64,000 bases of DNA from Mycolicibacterium rutilum (GTDB lineage Bacteria > Actinomycetota > Actinomycetes > Mycobacteriales > Mycobacteriaceae), in contig NZ_LT629971.1 of assembly GCF_900108565.1 (NCBI RefSeq), positions 1-64,000 on the forward strand. The letters run 5' to 3'. Under the pieces are notes generated by a model. The model saw only the letters and a program-made list of their open reading frames with translations, was not told where the DNA came from and searched no databases. The position numbers and the translations under genes are program-made. Below are positions 29,163 to 38,566 of this stretch, piece after piece (position 1 is the first letter of the stretch; each line of letters opens with the position of its first letter).

Positions 29163-31268
29163 TTACTGACCCGTCGCCTTCGCGATGATCTCCTTCGACA
29201 CCGTCGCCGGAACCTCGGCGTACGAGTCGAACACCATGGAGTAGTTCGCCCGGCCCTGGGTCTTCGACCGAAGGTCGCCGACGTAGCCGAACATCTCCGA
29301 CAGCGGTACCTGCGCCTTGACGACGCGAGCACCGGCCCGCTCCTCCATGGCCTGGATCTGACCACGGCGGGAGTTCAGGTCGCCGATCACTTCACCCATG
29401 TAGTCCTCGGGTGTGGTCACTTCGACCGCCATGATCGGCTCGAGGATCACCGGCTGGGCCGCCTGCGCGGCCTTCTTCAGCACCTGTGAACCCGCAACTT
29501 TGAACGCCATTTCCGACGAGTCCACCTCGTGGTAGGCACCGTCGAGCAGAGTGACCTTCAGGTTCACCAGCGGGTAGCCGGCGAGCACGCCGTACTGCAT
29601 CGCGTCCTGCGCACCGGCATCCACCGACGGGATGTACTCGCGCGGGATACGGCCACCGGTGACCTTGTTCTCGAACTCGTAGGTCGCCCCGTCCTCGCCG
29701 GTGAACGGCTCGAGGTCGATGAGCACCTTCGCGAACTGGCCCGAGCCACCCGTCTGCTTCTTGTGGGTGAACTCGACCTTCTCAACCTTGCGCTTGATCG
29801 TCTCGCGGTAGGCCACCTGCGGCTTACCGACGTTGGCCTCGACCTTGAACTCGCGCTTCATCCGGTCGACGAGGATGTCGAGGTGCAGCTCGCCCATACC
29901 GCCGATGACGGTCTGACCGGTCTCCTGGTCCAGGTGGACCTTGAACGTCGGATCCTCTTCGGCCAGCTTCTGGATCGCCGTGCCGAGCTTCTCCTGGTCG
30001 CTCTTGGTCTTGGGCTCGATGGCCACCTCGATCACCGGGTCCGGGAACGTCATCGACTCGAGCACGATCTGCTCGTTGGCGTCGGACAGCGTGTCGCCGG
30101 TGGTGGTGTCCTTGAGACCGATCACCGCGTAGATGTGCCCCGCGGAGGCCCGCTCAACCGGGTTCTCCTTGTTGGCGTGCATCTGGAACAGCTTGCCCAG
30201 CCGCTCCTTCTTGCCCTTGGTCGAGTTGATGACCTGCGAGCCGGACTCCACCGTGCCGGAGTAGACGCGCACGTAGGTCAGCTTGCCGAAGAACGGGTGC
30301 ACCGCGATCTTGAACGCCAGCGCCGAGAACGGCTCGTCGGTCGACGGCTTCCGGCTGATGGCCTCGTCCTCTTTGCCCGGCACGTGGCCCTGGACGGACT
30401 CGACGTCCAGCGGCGAGGGCAGGTAGTCGATGACCGCGTCGAGCATGGGCTGCACGCCCTTGTTCTTGAACGCGCTGCCGCACAGCACCGGGTACAGCTC
30501 GGAGTTGACGGTGAGCTTGCGGATGGCGCCCTTGATCTCGGCGACCGTCAGCTCTTCACCACCGAAGTACTTCTCCAGCAGCTCCTCGTCGGACTCGGCG
30601 ACGGTCTCGAGCAGCTTGGTGCGGTACTCGTCGGCCTGCTCGGCCAGCTCCGCGGGGATGTCCTCGATCTCGTACTTCTCACCGAGGGCGGTCTCGCCGC
30701 GCCACACCTTCGCGCGCATCTCGACCAGGTCGATGATGCCGATGAAGTCGTTCTCCGCGCCGATCGGCAGCTGGATCACCAGCGGCTTCGCACCGAGGCG
30801 CTCCTCGATGGTGCGCACGGTGAAGTAGAAGTCCGCGCCGAGCTTGTCCATCTTGTTGACGAAGCAGATACGCGGCACGTCGTACTTGTCGGCCTGACGC
30901 CACACCTGCTCGGACTGCGGCTCGACACCTTCCTTGCCGTCGAAGACGGCGACGGCACCGTCGAGCACGCGCAGCGAACGCTCCACCTCGACGGTGAAGT
31001 CGACGTGGCCCGGGGTGTCGATGATGTTGATCTGGTTGTCGTTCCAGAAGCACGTGACGGCCGCGGAGGTGATGGTGATCCCCCGCTCCTGCTCCTGCTC
31101 CATCCAGTCGGTGGTCGAGGCGCCGTCGTGCGTCTCGCCGATCTTGTAGTTGACGCCCGTGTAGTACAGGATGCGCTCGGTCGTCGTGGTCTTACCGGCA
31201 TCGATGTGCGCCATGATGCCGATGTTGCGGACCTTGTTCAGGTCGGTAAGCACGTCCTTCTGTGCCAC
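29163..31268 (-). CDS. fusA: Elongation factor G
   Basis: This 701-residue translational GTPase moves tRNA and mRNA through the ribosome. Motifs are [16 protein letters not shown] (P-loop), RGITITSAA (switch I), DTPGHVDFT (switch II) and [10 protein letters not shown] (G4). Domain IV has GGSGQFAKV and [11 protein letters not shown]. The length is normal. It lies 73 bp after rpsG and before tuf. It is the canonical str-operon copy (fusA1 type). Confidence 0.98.
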   Translation of the reverse strand: MAQKDVLTDLNKVRNIGIMAHIDAGKTTTTERILYYTGVNYKIGETHDGASTTDWMEQEQERGITITSAAVTCFWNDNQINIIDTPGHVDFTVEVERSLRVLDGAVAVFDGKEGVEPQSEQVWRQADKYDVPRICFVNKMDKLGADFYFTVRTIEERLGAKPLVIQLPIGAENDFIGIIDLVEMRAKVWRGETALGEKYEIEDIPAELAEQADEYRTKLLETVAESDEELLEKYFGGEELTVAEIKGAIRKLTVNSELYPVLCGSAFKNKGVQPMLDAVIDYLPSPLDVESVQGHVPGKEDEAISRKPSTDEPFSALAFKIAVHPFFGKLTYVRVYSGTVESGSQVINSTKGKKERLGKLFQMHANKENPVERASAGHIYAVIGLKDTTTGDTLSDANEQIVLESMTFPDPVIEVAIEPKTKSDQEKLGTAIQKLAEEDPTFKVHLDQETGQTVIGGMGELHLDILVDRMKREFKVEANVGKPQVAYRETIKRKVEKVEFTHKKQTGGSGQFAKVLIDLEPFTGEDGATYEFENKVTGGRIPREYIPSVDAGAQDAMQYGVLAGYPLVNLKVTLLDGAYHEVDSSEMAFKVAGSQVLKKAAQAAQPVILEPIMAVEVTTPEDYMGEVIGDLNSRRGQIQAMEERAGARVVKAQVPLSEMFGYVGDLRSKTQGRANYSMVFDSYAEVPATVSKEIIAKATGQ

Positions 31269-31341
31269 AGAAGTCTTCTCTCTCGCTTGGTAGGTGCTGT
31301 GTGGTCATTGCGCCGGCGGCAACACTGCTCGCCGGCGGCTA

Positions 31342-31812
31342 TCACCAGCGGTAGTGCGCGAAGGCGCGGTTTGCCTCGGCCATCTTGTGGGTGTCCTCAC
31401 GCCGCTTGACGGCGGCACCCAGGCCGTTGCTGGCGTCGAGGATCTCGTTCGCCAGGCGCTCGATCATGGTCTTTTCGCGGCGGGCCTTGGAGAAGCTGAC
31501 CAGCCAGCGCAGCGCCAGGGTGACCGAACGATCCGGACGGACCTCGACGGGAACCTGGTAGGTCGCACCGCCGACGCGGCGGCTGCGCACCTCGAGGGCC
31601 GGCTTGACGTTGTCCAGAGCGCGCTTGAGGGTGACCACCGGATCGGTGCCGGTCTTCTCACGAGCCTGTTCGAGCGCACCATAAACAATGCGTTCGGCCA
31701 GCGATTTCTTCCCGTCCAGCAGAACCTTGTTGACCAGCTGGGTGACCAGCTGCGACCCGTAGACCGGATCGTTGACCAACGGACGCTTGGGCGCGGGTCC
31801 CTTGCGCGGCAT
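31342..31812 (-). CDS. rpsG: 30S ribosomal protein S7
   Basis: This 156-residue protein begins [16 protein letters not shown]. It binds the 3' domain of 16S rRNA and nucleates small-subunit assembly. It contains [21 protein letters not shown] and the C-terminal [20 protein letters not shown]. The start overlaps the rpsL stop by one base (TGATG), giving translational coupling. A longer frame upstream lies wholly within rpsL. Confidence 0.98.
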   Translation of the reverse strand: MPRKGPAPKRPLVNDPVYGSQLVTQLVNKVLLDGKKSLAERIVYGALEQAREKTGTDPVVTLKRALDNVKPALEVRSRRVGGATYQVPVEVRPDRSVTLALRWLVSFSKARREKTMIERLANEILDASNGLGAAVKRREDTHKMAEANRAFAHYRW

Positions 31813-32186
31813 CAGCTCTTCTCCTTCTTCGCGCCGTAGCGGCTCCGGGCCTGCTTGCGGTTCTTGACACCCTGGGTGTCCAGCGAGCCGCGGATGATCT
31901 TGTAGCGCACACCCGGCAGGTCCTTCACACGGCCGCCACGCACGAGCACCATCGAGTGCTCCTGCAGGTTGTGACCCTCGCCCGGGATGTAGGCGGTGAC
32001 CTCGACCGCACTGGTCAGCTTCACGCGGGCGACCTTGCGAAGCGCCGAGTTCGGCTTCTTCGGGGTGGTGGTGTACACGCGTGTGCACACCCCGCGACGC
32101 TGCGGGCTGCCCTTGAGGGCCGCAGTCTTCACCTTGGCGATCTTGTCGCGGCGACCCTTGCGGACCAGCTGCTGGATGGTTGGCAT
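31812..32186 (-). CDS. rpsL: 30S ribosomal protein S12
   Basis: This 124-residue protein sits in the decoding centre. The loop [13 protein letters not shown] carries Lys at the streptomycin positions (43), and [12 protein letters not shown] carries Lys 88, so both are wild type. It is the first gene of the str operon. The reading frame ends in the TGATG overlap with rpsG. Confidence 0.98.
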   Translation of the reverse strand: MPTIQQLVRKGRRDKIAKVKTAALKGSPQRRGVCTRVYTTTPKKPNSALRKVARVKLTSAVEVTAYIPGEGHNLQEHSMVLVRGGRVKDLPGVRYKIIRGSLDTQGVKNRKQARSRYGAKKEKS

Positions 32187-32412
32187 CTACCGGCTTCCTG
32201 TGTTGCGTTCCTGCGTTGTTCTAAGTCTCTGTACTGCACTTTTGTCCCCGGTCACGTACCCCGCGATCGGGTGTGTCGCACGCGTCCGCCCGAGACAATT
32301 CGGCATTGCCTCAATTCTCAAGGGCATGGCGACATGCAAATTAGCCCGGCGTGCAGGCACGCTTGCGCTTCAAACCAGCCGCCAGCGCCTTATCTGCCAG
32401 GCACGATCGTCC

Positions 32413-32441
32413 ACAATACCAGCACCGGCGCAGCGCTCCAA
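32413..32441 (-). promoter_or_regulatory. Probable SigA-type promoter of the str operon
   Basis: On the minus strand, TTGGAG (32441-32436), a 17-bp spacer and TATTGT (32418-32413) fit a vegetative promoter with a TGG extension before the -10. It would give a leader of about 220 nt to rpsL. The rest of the 295-bp gap (32187-32481) holds no gene; the divergent TetR-type gene reads away on the other side. Confidence 0.6.
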
Positions 32442-32481
32442 AACTCGTCGCGCGCGCCCTAATCGCAGGTCAGGTTACGTT

Positions 32482-33069
32482 CTACCGGCGTTCCATGCCG
32501 GACGCCAGTCGCACCACCATATCGCTGTACACGGCGTCGCTGTCGATGCCCTGCATCGCGCCGGTCATCTCCAGCAGCACGAAACCGTGCATCGCCGACC
32601 AGAACTCCAGCGCCGCATAGAACGCGTTCTCACCCTCGAGTCCGTAGGACGCCAGCACCGCGATGACGGGTTCGGCGGCTGCCCTCGTCGCCTCAGTGAA
32701 GTCCGGGTCGTCGCCGCCCAGCGGCATCCGGGTGAACGCCGAGTAGCGGCCCGGATGGTGGTGGGCGTAGCTGCGGTAGGCACTGGCCATCGCGGTCACC
32801 GCGTCGTCGCGGGTGCGGCCTTCGGCCACGTTGGTGAGCATGCCGATGATGTCGCCGACGACCCGCATCCGCACGGTTCGGCGCAGGTCATCAAGGCTGT
32901 CGACGTGGTTGTACAGCGACGGGCCCTTGGTGCCGAGCTGGTTGGCCAGCGCGTTGATGGTCAGCGCGTCCCAGCCTTCGCGGTCCAGGAAGGTCAGCGC
33001 CGCGTTGACGATCGACTCGCGGCTCAGCCGCGGCGACCGGCGGGCCGGGGAACTCGACGGCTGAGCCAT
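32482..33069 (-). CDS. TetR-family regulator (Rv0681-like)
   Basis: This is a repressor of about 195 residues starting at ATG 33069. The HTH spans about residues 15-60 (INALANQLGTKGPSLYNHVDSLDDL). The C-terminal part resembles the TetR_C_33 ligand domain (FWSAMHGFVLLEMTGAM). The position next to rpsL is that of Rv0681 in M. tuberculosis. It reads in the same direction as the str operon but ends 295 bp before rpsL, so it is separately terminated. The ligand is unknown. The frame is open to 33114. Confidence 0.85.
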   Translation of the reverse strand: MAQPSSSPARRSPRLSRESIVNAALTFLDREGWDALTINALANQLGTKGPSLYNHVDSLDDLRRTVRMRVVGDIIGMLTNVAEGRTRDDAVTAMASAYRSYAHHHPGRYSAFTRMPLGGDDPDFTEATRAAAEPVIAVLASYGLEGENAFYAALEFWSAMHGFVLLEMTGAMQGIDSDAVYSDMVVRLASGMERR

Positions 33070-33144
33070 GCGCGCACCGCCCCCTGCCCGAGTCGTCGAT
33101 CCGAAAGAGTCCACGAGAAAACTAACACCTCTAGTTCCCGTGAT

Positions 33145-33675
33145 TCAGTTGACGCGCTCCTGGCTGAGCTCGGCGAGTTGTTCGGTGATCGAACACAGAT
33201 CGGGCAGCGCGGCGGGGTTCATGGTCTGGATCGACCAGGTAATGACGTCGTCGCCCTTGGCCACATAGAAGCTGCACGCGTTGCCGTCGAACGCCTTGAA
33301 CCCCTTGTTGCCGTCGAGCGACAGTTCGGTCAGCGTGCGACCGGCCTGCTGTTCGAGCTTGCGTTCGGTGTCCATGTCGCTGCCGCGGTACCACCACGTC
33401 GAGATGCCCATGCCCGCGCCGACCGTCCCGAACAGGGTCTCCTCCTGCCAGAAGCAGCCGGCGTCGCTGACCACCGCCTTGGTGAACTCCGCCCTGCCGA
33501 CGGCGGCGGCGATGTCGGCGTCGGTGATGCCGTTGCAGTCCACGCTGTTGAAGCCTGCGGCCGACGGCGACGCCGGGCGGGCCGGTTCGTCGGCGTCCGA
33601 GCCGCAGCCGGCGAGCACCGCTGCGCAGGCCGCGACGGCGCAGATCCGCAGTAATCGAGGGGCTGCCATGGTCAC
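33145..33675 (-). CDS. DUF3558 lipoprotein
   Basis: This protein of about 176 residues has a lipoprotein signal ending in AVLAGCGSDADEP, so the Cys would be lipidated. The mature part carries a DUF3558-type pattern: DCNGITDADIAAAVG, GCFWQ and GNACSFYVAKGDDVITWSIQ, with paired Cys. The GTG at 33675 forms a GTGA overlap with the preceding gene; ATG 33669 is an equally good start. It forms a translation-coupled pair with the next lipoprotein and matches the Rv0679c/Rv0680c pair. Function unknown. Confidence 0.85.
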   Translation of the reverse strand: MTMAAPRLLRICAVAACAAVLAGCGSDADEPARPASPSAAGFNSVDCNGITDADIAAAVGRAEFTKAVVSDAGCFWQEETLFGTVGAGMGISTWWYRGSDMDTERKLEQQAGRTLTELSLDGNKGFKAFDGNACSFYVAKGDDVITWSIQTMNPAALPDLCSITEQLAELSQERVN

Positions 33676-34205
33676 ATGTCCGACTTCAGGGTGGCCGACA
33701 GCAGTTTCTCGGCGTCGACGCACGGGTTGCCGGTGGCCGCGTCGCGCAGCTGCACCCACCAGCTGAGCACCCCGCTGCCGGCGGCGGCGGTGACCGAGCA
33801 GGCGGTGCCGGTGACGTCGCGGCGCGCGGTGAACGCGAGATGGCGTTCGACGACGAGGTCGGTGACCTCGGCGCCGCGCTCGACGGCCAGGTTCCGCTCG
33901 CGGTCGAGGTCGCCGGTGCCGAACCAGGAGAACGTGACGTCGATGGCCGCGTCGCCGCGGAACAGCACGTACTGGCAGACGGCGCCGCTGTAGGGGCGGC
34001 TGATGTCGTCGGCGGCGAGAATCTCGCGGACGGTGTCGTCGGACAGCAGCCCGCAGCGGTCGTCGACGTATCCGTAGTTGCGGTCGGGATCGGGCGCGTT
34101 CGACAGCGCGCGTTGCGCGGTTCCGTCGACGGTCTGAGCACACCCTGCCACCGTCAACATCGCTACGACCGCCGCGACAGAAATCGGGCTGACCTGCCAA
34201 CGCAT
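33672..34205 (-). CDS. DUF3558 lipoprotein
   Basis: This 177-residue protein has the signal MRWQVSPISVAAVVAMLTVA followed by the lipobox Cys (AGCAQ). The DUF3558 domain has CGLLSDDTVREILAADD, AVCQYVLF and CSVTAAAGSGVLSWWVQ; four Cys suggest two disulfides. It is the first gene of a two-gene set and matches Rv0680c/Rv0679c in order. It is predicted to be a cell-envelope lipoprotein. Function unknown. Confidence 0.87.
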   Translation of the reverse strand: MRWQVSPISVAAVVAMLTVAGCAQTVDGTAQRALSNAPDPDRNYGYVDDRCGLLSDDTVREILAADDISRPYSGAVCQYVLFRGDAAIDVTFSWFGTGDLDRERNLAVERGAEVTDLVVERHLAFTARRDVTGTACSVTAAAGSGVLSWWVQLRDAATGNPCVDAEKLLSATLKSDM

Positions 34206-34293
34206 CGCCGCTCACGGTACCCAGCGCGGCTGTTAATAGCGACTCGGGCGAACCGCTGTCGAGACCCGCACCCGGCGACGTACGCTCTCTGCC

Positions 34294-34728
34294 ATGACGT
34301 GGACTGTGGTGGCCCGGTCACTTGCGGCTTCGAGCATCGCGCTTCCGCTGATCGCGGCCGCGCCCCTCGCGCACGCGCAACCGGTGATCTGCAACCCGAT
34401 CCTGCGTCAGTGCGCCGACAACAGCGTCGTCGGCAGCGAGCGCGGGACCGACACCCACATCACCGGCATCGGCGTCACCGAGGTCATCGACTGCAGGAAC
34501 TCGACGCTTCTGGTCAACGGTGCCAACAACCGGATCACCGCGCTGGGCACCTGCTGGGCGGTGACGATGCAGGGCAGCGGCAACGTGGTCATCGCCGACA
34601 ACGTCATCAACGACGTGACGGTCTACGGCTGGGACCAGACGGTGCTCTACAAGAACGGCGCCCCGGCCGTCGTCGACCGCGGCCGCGAACTGGGCATGAC
34701 CAACCGGATCGATCGGGTGCCGGCATGA
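34294..34728 (+). CDS. Secreted DUF3060 protein
   Basis: This 144-residue protein has a Sec signal (VARSLAASSIALPLIAAAPLAHAQ, cut after AHA). The mature part shows the DUF3060 repeat-like pattern NSTLLVNGANNRITALGTCWAV and MQGSGNVVIADN, which in the family forms a small right-handed beta-helix. It overlaps the next gene by 4 bp. The next gene also codes for a DUF3060 protein, so the pair likely arose by duplication. Confidence 0.83.
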   Translation: MTWTVVARSLAASSIALPLIAAAPLAHAQPVICNPILRQCADNSVVGSERGTDTHITGIGVTEVIDCRNSTLLVNGANNRITALGTCWAVTMQGSGNVVIADNVINDVTVYGWDQTVLYKNGAPAVVDRGRELGMTNRIDRVPA

Positions 34729-35123
34729 GCGCGCGGCTCGCGATCGCCGGAGCCGCCGCGGCCGCGGTGATGCTGGCCGGCTGCGGCTCGGAGAGCAGCG
34801 ACACGAACACCCCGACCGCCACTGCGGGTTCGTCGGGTGCGCAGGTCGAGGTCGGCAACACGATCAACTACGGGTCGTTCGGCACCACCGCCGAGATCGA
34901 TTGCGCGGACGGCAAATCACTCAACATCGGCGGGTCCAACAACACGCTGACGGTCAAGGGCACCTGCGCGAACGTGAACATCGGCGGCGCGGACAACAAG
35001 GTCACGTTCGACAGGATCGACAAGGAGATCAGCGTCGTCGGCCTGAACAACACCGTGACCTACCAGGACGGCGACCCGAGCGTCAACGACACGGGCAACA
35101 ACAACAAGATCACCAAGGGCTGA
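34725..35123 (+). CDS. DUF3060 lipoprotein
   Basis: This 132-residue protein has a lipobox (VMLAGCGSE) and a Thr/Ser-rich spacer, then GKSLNIGGSNNTLTVKGTCA and VNIGGADNKVTFDRID. The repeating N-x-x-(L/V)-x-V pattern is typical of DUF3060. The ATG overlaps the stop of the upstream DUF3060 gene (ATGA). It is a likely envelope lipoprotein of unknown job. It ends NNNKITKG. Confidence 0.85.
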   Translation: MSARLAIAGAAAAAVMLAGCGSESSDTNTPTATAGSSGAQVEVGNTINYGSFGTTAEIDCADGKSLNIGGSNNTLTVKGTCANVNIGGADNKVTFDRIDKEISVVGLNNTVTYQDGDPSVNDTGNNNKITKG

Positions 35124-35204
35124 CCGCCTTTCGCACGCCGGCGCCGCATCGACGGTGCAACAAATCGCGTGACAGCGCCGCCTCCGGGATGCTCCGATGA
35201 GGCG

Positions 35205-36032
35205 ATGGATGTGGAGCGCGACATTCTCACCCACTACGCGATCACCGACGAGGGCGACCGACTCTTTACCCGGGCCCGCCTCGAGGGTGAACGCACCCGC
35301 GAACTGCTCCGCCGTTTCCTGCCGCCGCCACCGGCGAAGGTACTCGATATCGGCGGAGCCGAGGGCGCGTACGCACTGCCGTTGGCGCGCAACGGATATC
35401 GCGTCCACCTGATCGACCCGGTGGCCCGCCACGTCGAGGCCGCGCGGGCCAATTCCGAGGCGCAAGCCGATGCACCGCTGGCCGGCGTCGCACTCGGCGA
35501 CGCCCGCGAGCTGGCCGGCATTCCCGACGCCGGCGCAGACGCGGTGTTGCTGTTCGGCCCGCTGTACCACCTGGTCGACGCCGCCGACCGAGCGCGCGCA
35601 CTGGCCGAGGCCCGACGGGTGCTGCGCCCCGGCGGACGGTTGATGGCCGCCGCCATCTCCAGATTCGCCTCGACCATGGACGGTCTGGCGCTCGGCTATC
35701 TGCTCGACGCGCGGTTCGCGGCCATGGTCGACCACACTCTCGACACGGGTGTGCACCGCAACCCCGACGCGGCCGAACGGCCGGAGTGGTTCACGCTGGC
35801 CTACTTTCACCGCCCCGAGGAGCTGGCCGCCGAAGTGGCCGCGGCGGGTTTCCTCGACACGCGTGTCCTGCCGGTCGAAGGCCCGGTGGCCGCACCCGAT
35901 GCGGAGATCGACGCCGCGCTGGCGGACCCGAGGCAGCGCGCGACGGTCCTGCGCGCCATCGAGCGGATCGAGGACGAGCCGGCGCTGCTCGGGGCCAGCC
36001 CTCACCTGATGGCTGTGGCCGCGGCCCCGTAG
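35205..36032 (+). CDS. SAM-dependent methyltransferase
   Basis: This class I methyltransferase of about 275 residues has motif I VLDIGGAEGAYALPLARNGY, LIDP as the ribose-binding acidic strand end, then ADAVLLFGPLYHLVD and RRVLRPGGRL. Start choice: ATG 35205 begins MDVERDILTHYA, which looks like the family start; GTG 35169 is in frame upstream. The substrate is unknown. It is convergent with echA5, with only 3 bp between the stops. Confidence 0.83.
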   Translation: MDVERDILTHYAITDEGDRLFTRARLEGERTRELLRRFLPPPPAKVLDIGGAEGAYALPLARNGYRVHLIDPVARHVEAARANSEAQADAPLAGVALGDARELAGIPDAGADAVLLFGPLYHLVDAADRARALAEARRVLRPGGRLMAAAISRFASTMDGLALGYLLDARFAAMVDHTLDTGVHRNPDAAERPEWFTLAYFHRPEELAAEVAAAGFLDTRVLPVEGPVAAPDAEIDAALADPRQRATVLRAIERIEDEPALLGASPHLMAVAAAP

Positions 36033-36035
36033 GCG

Positions 36036-36803
36036 TCAGGCGTTGGCGCCGTGTCGCCCCGCTCCGGCGGCGAATCGCGCTGCGCCCTCCAGTGATTCGG
36101 CGGCCACGCGCGACATGCTGCCGAACTCGAAATCCATCGCCTCGGCCTCCGACCGGCCCCACTGGTTCAGCGCCGACAACCGGTCGGCGCGCATGCACTG
36201 CTGCGGCAGCTTGGCCAGTTCGGCGGCGAGTTCTTCCGCGCGCTGACGCGCCTCCCCCTTCGGCACCACGCGGTTCGCCAGGCCGATCGACAACGCCTCG
36301 GCCGCATCGACCGCGCGGCCGGTCAGGATCAGGTCCATCGCACGGCTGTGCCCGATGAGCCGCGGCAGCCGCACGGTGCCGCCGTCGATCAGCGGCACCC
36401 CCCACCGGCGGCAGAACACACCCATGATCGCGTCCTCCTCGACCACCCGCATGTCGCACCACAGCGCCAACTCCAGTCCACCGGCGACGGCGTATCCGCT
36501 GACCGCGGCGATCACCGGCTTGGACAGCGCCATCCGGCTCGGCCCCATCGGCCCGGGTCCGGTGCGGTGCACGGGGTTGGCGTCCGGTGTGCCGAACGCC
36601 TTCAGATCGGCTCCGGCGCAGAAGGTTTCGTTGTCGCCCCAGAGGACGGCGACGGCCGCGGAGTCGTCCTTGTCGAACTCGTCGAACGCGGCGAACAGTT
36701 CGGCAGCCGCGGGTCCGTTGACCGCATTGCGCGCCTGCGGCCGGTCCATGATCACCGTGGTCACCGGACCGTTCTTCTCGACCCGCACTCCACCAGCCGT
36801 CAT
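36036..36803 (-). CDS. echA5: Enoyl-CoA hydratase/crotonase family protein (EchA5-like)
   Basis: This 255-residue protein has the crotonase fold. The oxyanion-hole motif is NETFCAGADLKAFG, and AVAGGLELALWCDMRV carries the second site; the catalytic Glu position may lie in VPLIDGGTVRLPRLIG. It hydrates or isomerises acyl-CoA. It starts at ATG 36803, overlapping the PaaX-type gene by 4 bp, and follows the order echA4, Rv0674-like, echA5 of M. tuberculosis. Specific substrate unknown. Confidence 0.88.
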   Translation of the reverse strand: MTAGGVRVEKNGPVTTVIMDRPQARNAVNGPAAAELFAAFDEFDKDDSAAVAVLWGDNETFCAGADLKAFGTPDANPVHRTGPGPMGPSRMALSKPVIAAVSGYAVAGGLELALWCDMRVVEEDAIMGVFCRRWGVPLIDGGTVRLPRLIGHSRAMDLILTGRAVDAAEALSIGLANRVVPKGEARQRAEELAAELAKLPQQCMRADRLSALNQWGRSEAEAMDFEFGSMSRVAAESLEGAARFAAGAGRHGANA

Positions 36804-37534
36804 GTCGCCTCCATCAGTTGAACACCATCGCGCCGCGTGGACAGTTCGGCGGCGAAGTCGTTGTAGGCCCGACGCAGTGCGGCACCGGGCCAGTCGTCGG
36901 GCAGCAGTTCGGGCGGCAGCACCGGATCGGTCAGCAGGTGCCGCACGATCGCCGCGGCGACACCGAACCGCGCGGGTACGTCGGCGGCCGCCGACATTTC
37001 GGTCAGCATCTTGTGGCCCGCGCGCGCCCAGCCGTCCAAGTCCCAGAGCTGTGCCGCGAGCGACACCGGCTCGTCGTCGCGCACCCGCATCAGCCGTCCG
37101 CGCCGCAGCACATCGGCGGGCAGGGTGGAGTCGAGGTTGTCCGGCCGCAGCCACACGCCCTCGCGAAGCTCGGCGAACCGATGCTCTTGCAACGTGTTCC
37201 GCAGCGCGGCGCGGGCCCGTGCGTCGACGCCGACGCTGGTGATCGCCAGCATCGTCCACTCGCCGTTCCATGCGCGCAGCCGCGGATCGATCGCGTCGTC
37301 CTGCCGGCGTTGACGCGCCAGCAGCCGGTCCGACAGCCGGTAGCCGTCCTCGGAGCGCACCAGGTCCCCCGCGCTGACCATCCGCGTCAGCGCAACCCGC
37401 ACCGTCGGCTCACGGATGTCGAAATCCGCGGTGAGCCTGATCAGTTCGCTCGCGGTCGCCCACGCCGGGTGGGCGCCGAGCAACACGCTCAGCACCACGG
37501 AGCGGGCTGTCATCCGCGACAGCGACCTGGGCAT
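36800..37534 (-). CDS. PaaX-family transcriptional regulator
   Basis: This 244-residue protein begins MPRSLSRMTARSVVLSVLLG with an N-terminal winged HTH (about 20-80, FDIREPTVRVALTRMVSAGDLV). A PaaX middle domain (EWTMLAITSV) follows, then a C-terminal helical region. PaaX-type repressors sense aryl- or acyl-CoA. It sits between two crotonase genes with 1-bp and 4-bp overlaps, so it is co-translated with the enzymes it probably controls. Confidence 0.87.
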   Translation of the reverse strand: MPRSLSRMTARSVVLSVLLGAHPAWATASELIRLTADFDIREPTVRVALTRMVSAGDLVRSEDGYRLSDRLLARQRRQDDAIDPRLRAWNGEWTMLAITSVGVDARARAALRNTLQEHRFAELREGVWLRPDNLDSTLPADVLRRGRLMRVRDDEPVSLAAQLWDLDGWARAGHKMLTEMSAAADVPARFGVAAAIVRHLLTDPVLPPELLPDDWPGAALRRAYNDFAAELSTRRDGVQLMEAT

Positions 37535-38472
37535 CAGACCCCGGAGGCCTTGCGGCCGTGGTCGCCGAACGGCTCGTCGCGCTGGCGGACCGCTTCGCGG
37601 AACCCGTGCTCGCGCGACTGTGCGACGAACGCATGGCCCTCGGGCGTGTGGCGGGCGATCCCGTCGAACACCGTCGAGACCATCGCGCTGTTCGCGGTGC
37701 CCTGGTTGTAGAGCGCCGAGTTCATCGCCAGCTTGACCATGATCAGCTGGTTGATCGGCACTGCGGCGATCCGGGCGACCAGCCGTTCGGTGCGCTCGTC
37801 GAGGTCCTCGGGCGACGGCGCCTCGACCGCCAGCCCCCACTCGGCCGCCTGCGCGCCGGTGATCGAATCACCGGTCAGCAGAAGACGTTTCGCGCGCTGA
37901 TCACCGAGCCGGTGCGCCCACATCCCGGCCGCGGGCACACCCCATACCCGGGTCGGCGGGTAGCCGATCTTCGCGTCGGCCGCCGCGATCACCTGGTCGG
38001 CATGCAGCGCGATGTCGGTGCCGCCGGCCACGCAGTAGCCGTGGATCTTGACGACCGTCGGCTTGTCGCAGTGCATCAGGCTGGAGAAGCCGCGCACGAA
38101 CCGGCTCATCATCTGATAGTCGATCATCGGGTCCCACGGCTGATCGGGCAGATGGTTGACGGCCTGCGTCTTACCCGAGAGCACGGTGTCGCGGTACGGG
38201 CTGCCGCCGCCGGCCGACGAGGAGCCCTCCGCGTACGCCGACAGGTCAAATCCCGCGCAAAAGCCCTCTCCCCGACCGGAAACCAGGATCACGTGCACAT
38301 TCGGATCCAGGTCGGCCCGTTCCACCAGCGCCGACAACTCCAGCGGCGTGTCCGCGACGATCGCGTTGCCCTTCTCCGGCCGGTTGAACGTGATGCGCGC
38401 GACCCGGTCGGTGACCTCGTAGGTCATGGTCTTGAGGTCGTCGAAGTCGACGGGCCTGATCGCGTGAGTCAT
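37534..38472 (-). CDS. echA4: Enoyl-CoA hydratase/crotonase family protein (EchA4-like)
   Basis: This 312-residue crotonase is longer than the usual 260 through inserts after the oxyanion motif GEGFCAGFDLSAYAEG (Ser/Gly-rich stretch) and near the C-terminus. A second motif is YCVAGGTDIALHADQVIAA. The stop overlaps the PaaX gene start (TGATG). It lies downstream of fadE8, separated by a 60-bp inverted-repeat element. Likely role: a CoA-ester step beside the FadE8 acyl-CoA dehydrogenase. Confidence 0.88.
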   Translation of the reverse strand: MTHAIRPVDFDDLKTMTYEVTDRVARITFNRPEKGNAIVADTPLELSALVERADLDPNVHVILVSGRGEGFCAGFDLSAYAEGSSSAGGGSPYRDTVLSGKTQAVNHLPDQPWDPMIDYQMMSRFVRGFSSLMHCDKPTVVKIHGYCVAGGTDIALHADQVIAAADAKIGYPPTRVWGVPAAGMWAHRLGDQRAKRLLLTGDSITGAQAAEWGLAVEAPSPEDLDERTERLVARIAAVPINQLIMVKLAMNSALYNQGTANSAMVSTVFDGIARHTPEGHAFVAQSREHGFREAVRQRDEPFGDHGRKASGV

Positions 38473-38497
38473 GAACGGCTCACCTCACTTTCTCCCC

Positions 38498-38557
38498 GCG
38501 AGCAGTCGCGAAATGACCCGAAAACCCGCGATATCAGGACAGTTTGCGTCTGCTCGC
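38498..38557. repeat. 60-bp inverted-repeat element, family A copy 2
   Basis: The ends GCGAGCAG/CTGCTCGC are identical to those of the copy at 19182-19241; overall 48 of 60 bases match, with most changes in the centre. It occupies most of the 94-bp gap between echA4 and fadE8, inside what would be a single operon. It could act as an attenuating hairpin. Confidence 0.8.
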
Positions 38558-38566
38558 GGAGAAACC

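Noticed and set aside
29529..31409. Plus-strand frame of 626 codons opposite fusA
   Set aside because: Antisense shadow of a certain gene; no start signal.
31960..32070. Possible streptomycin-resistance change in rpsL
   Set aside because: Lys is present at both positions 43 and 88.
31813..32088. Upstream extension of rpsG
   Set aside because: It lies within rps[11 protein letters not shown] at 31812 is the true S7 start.
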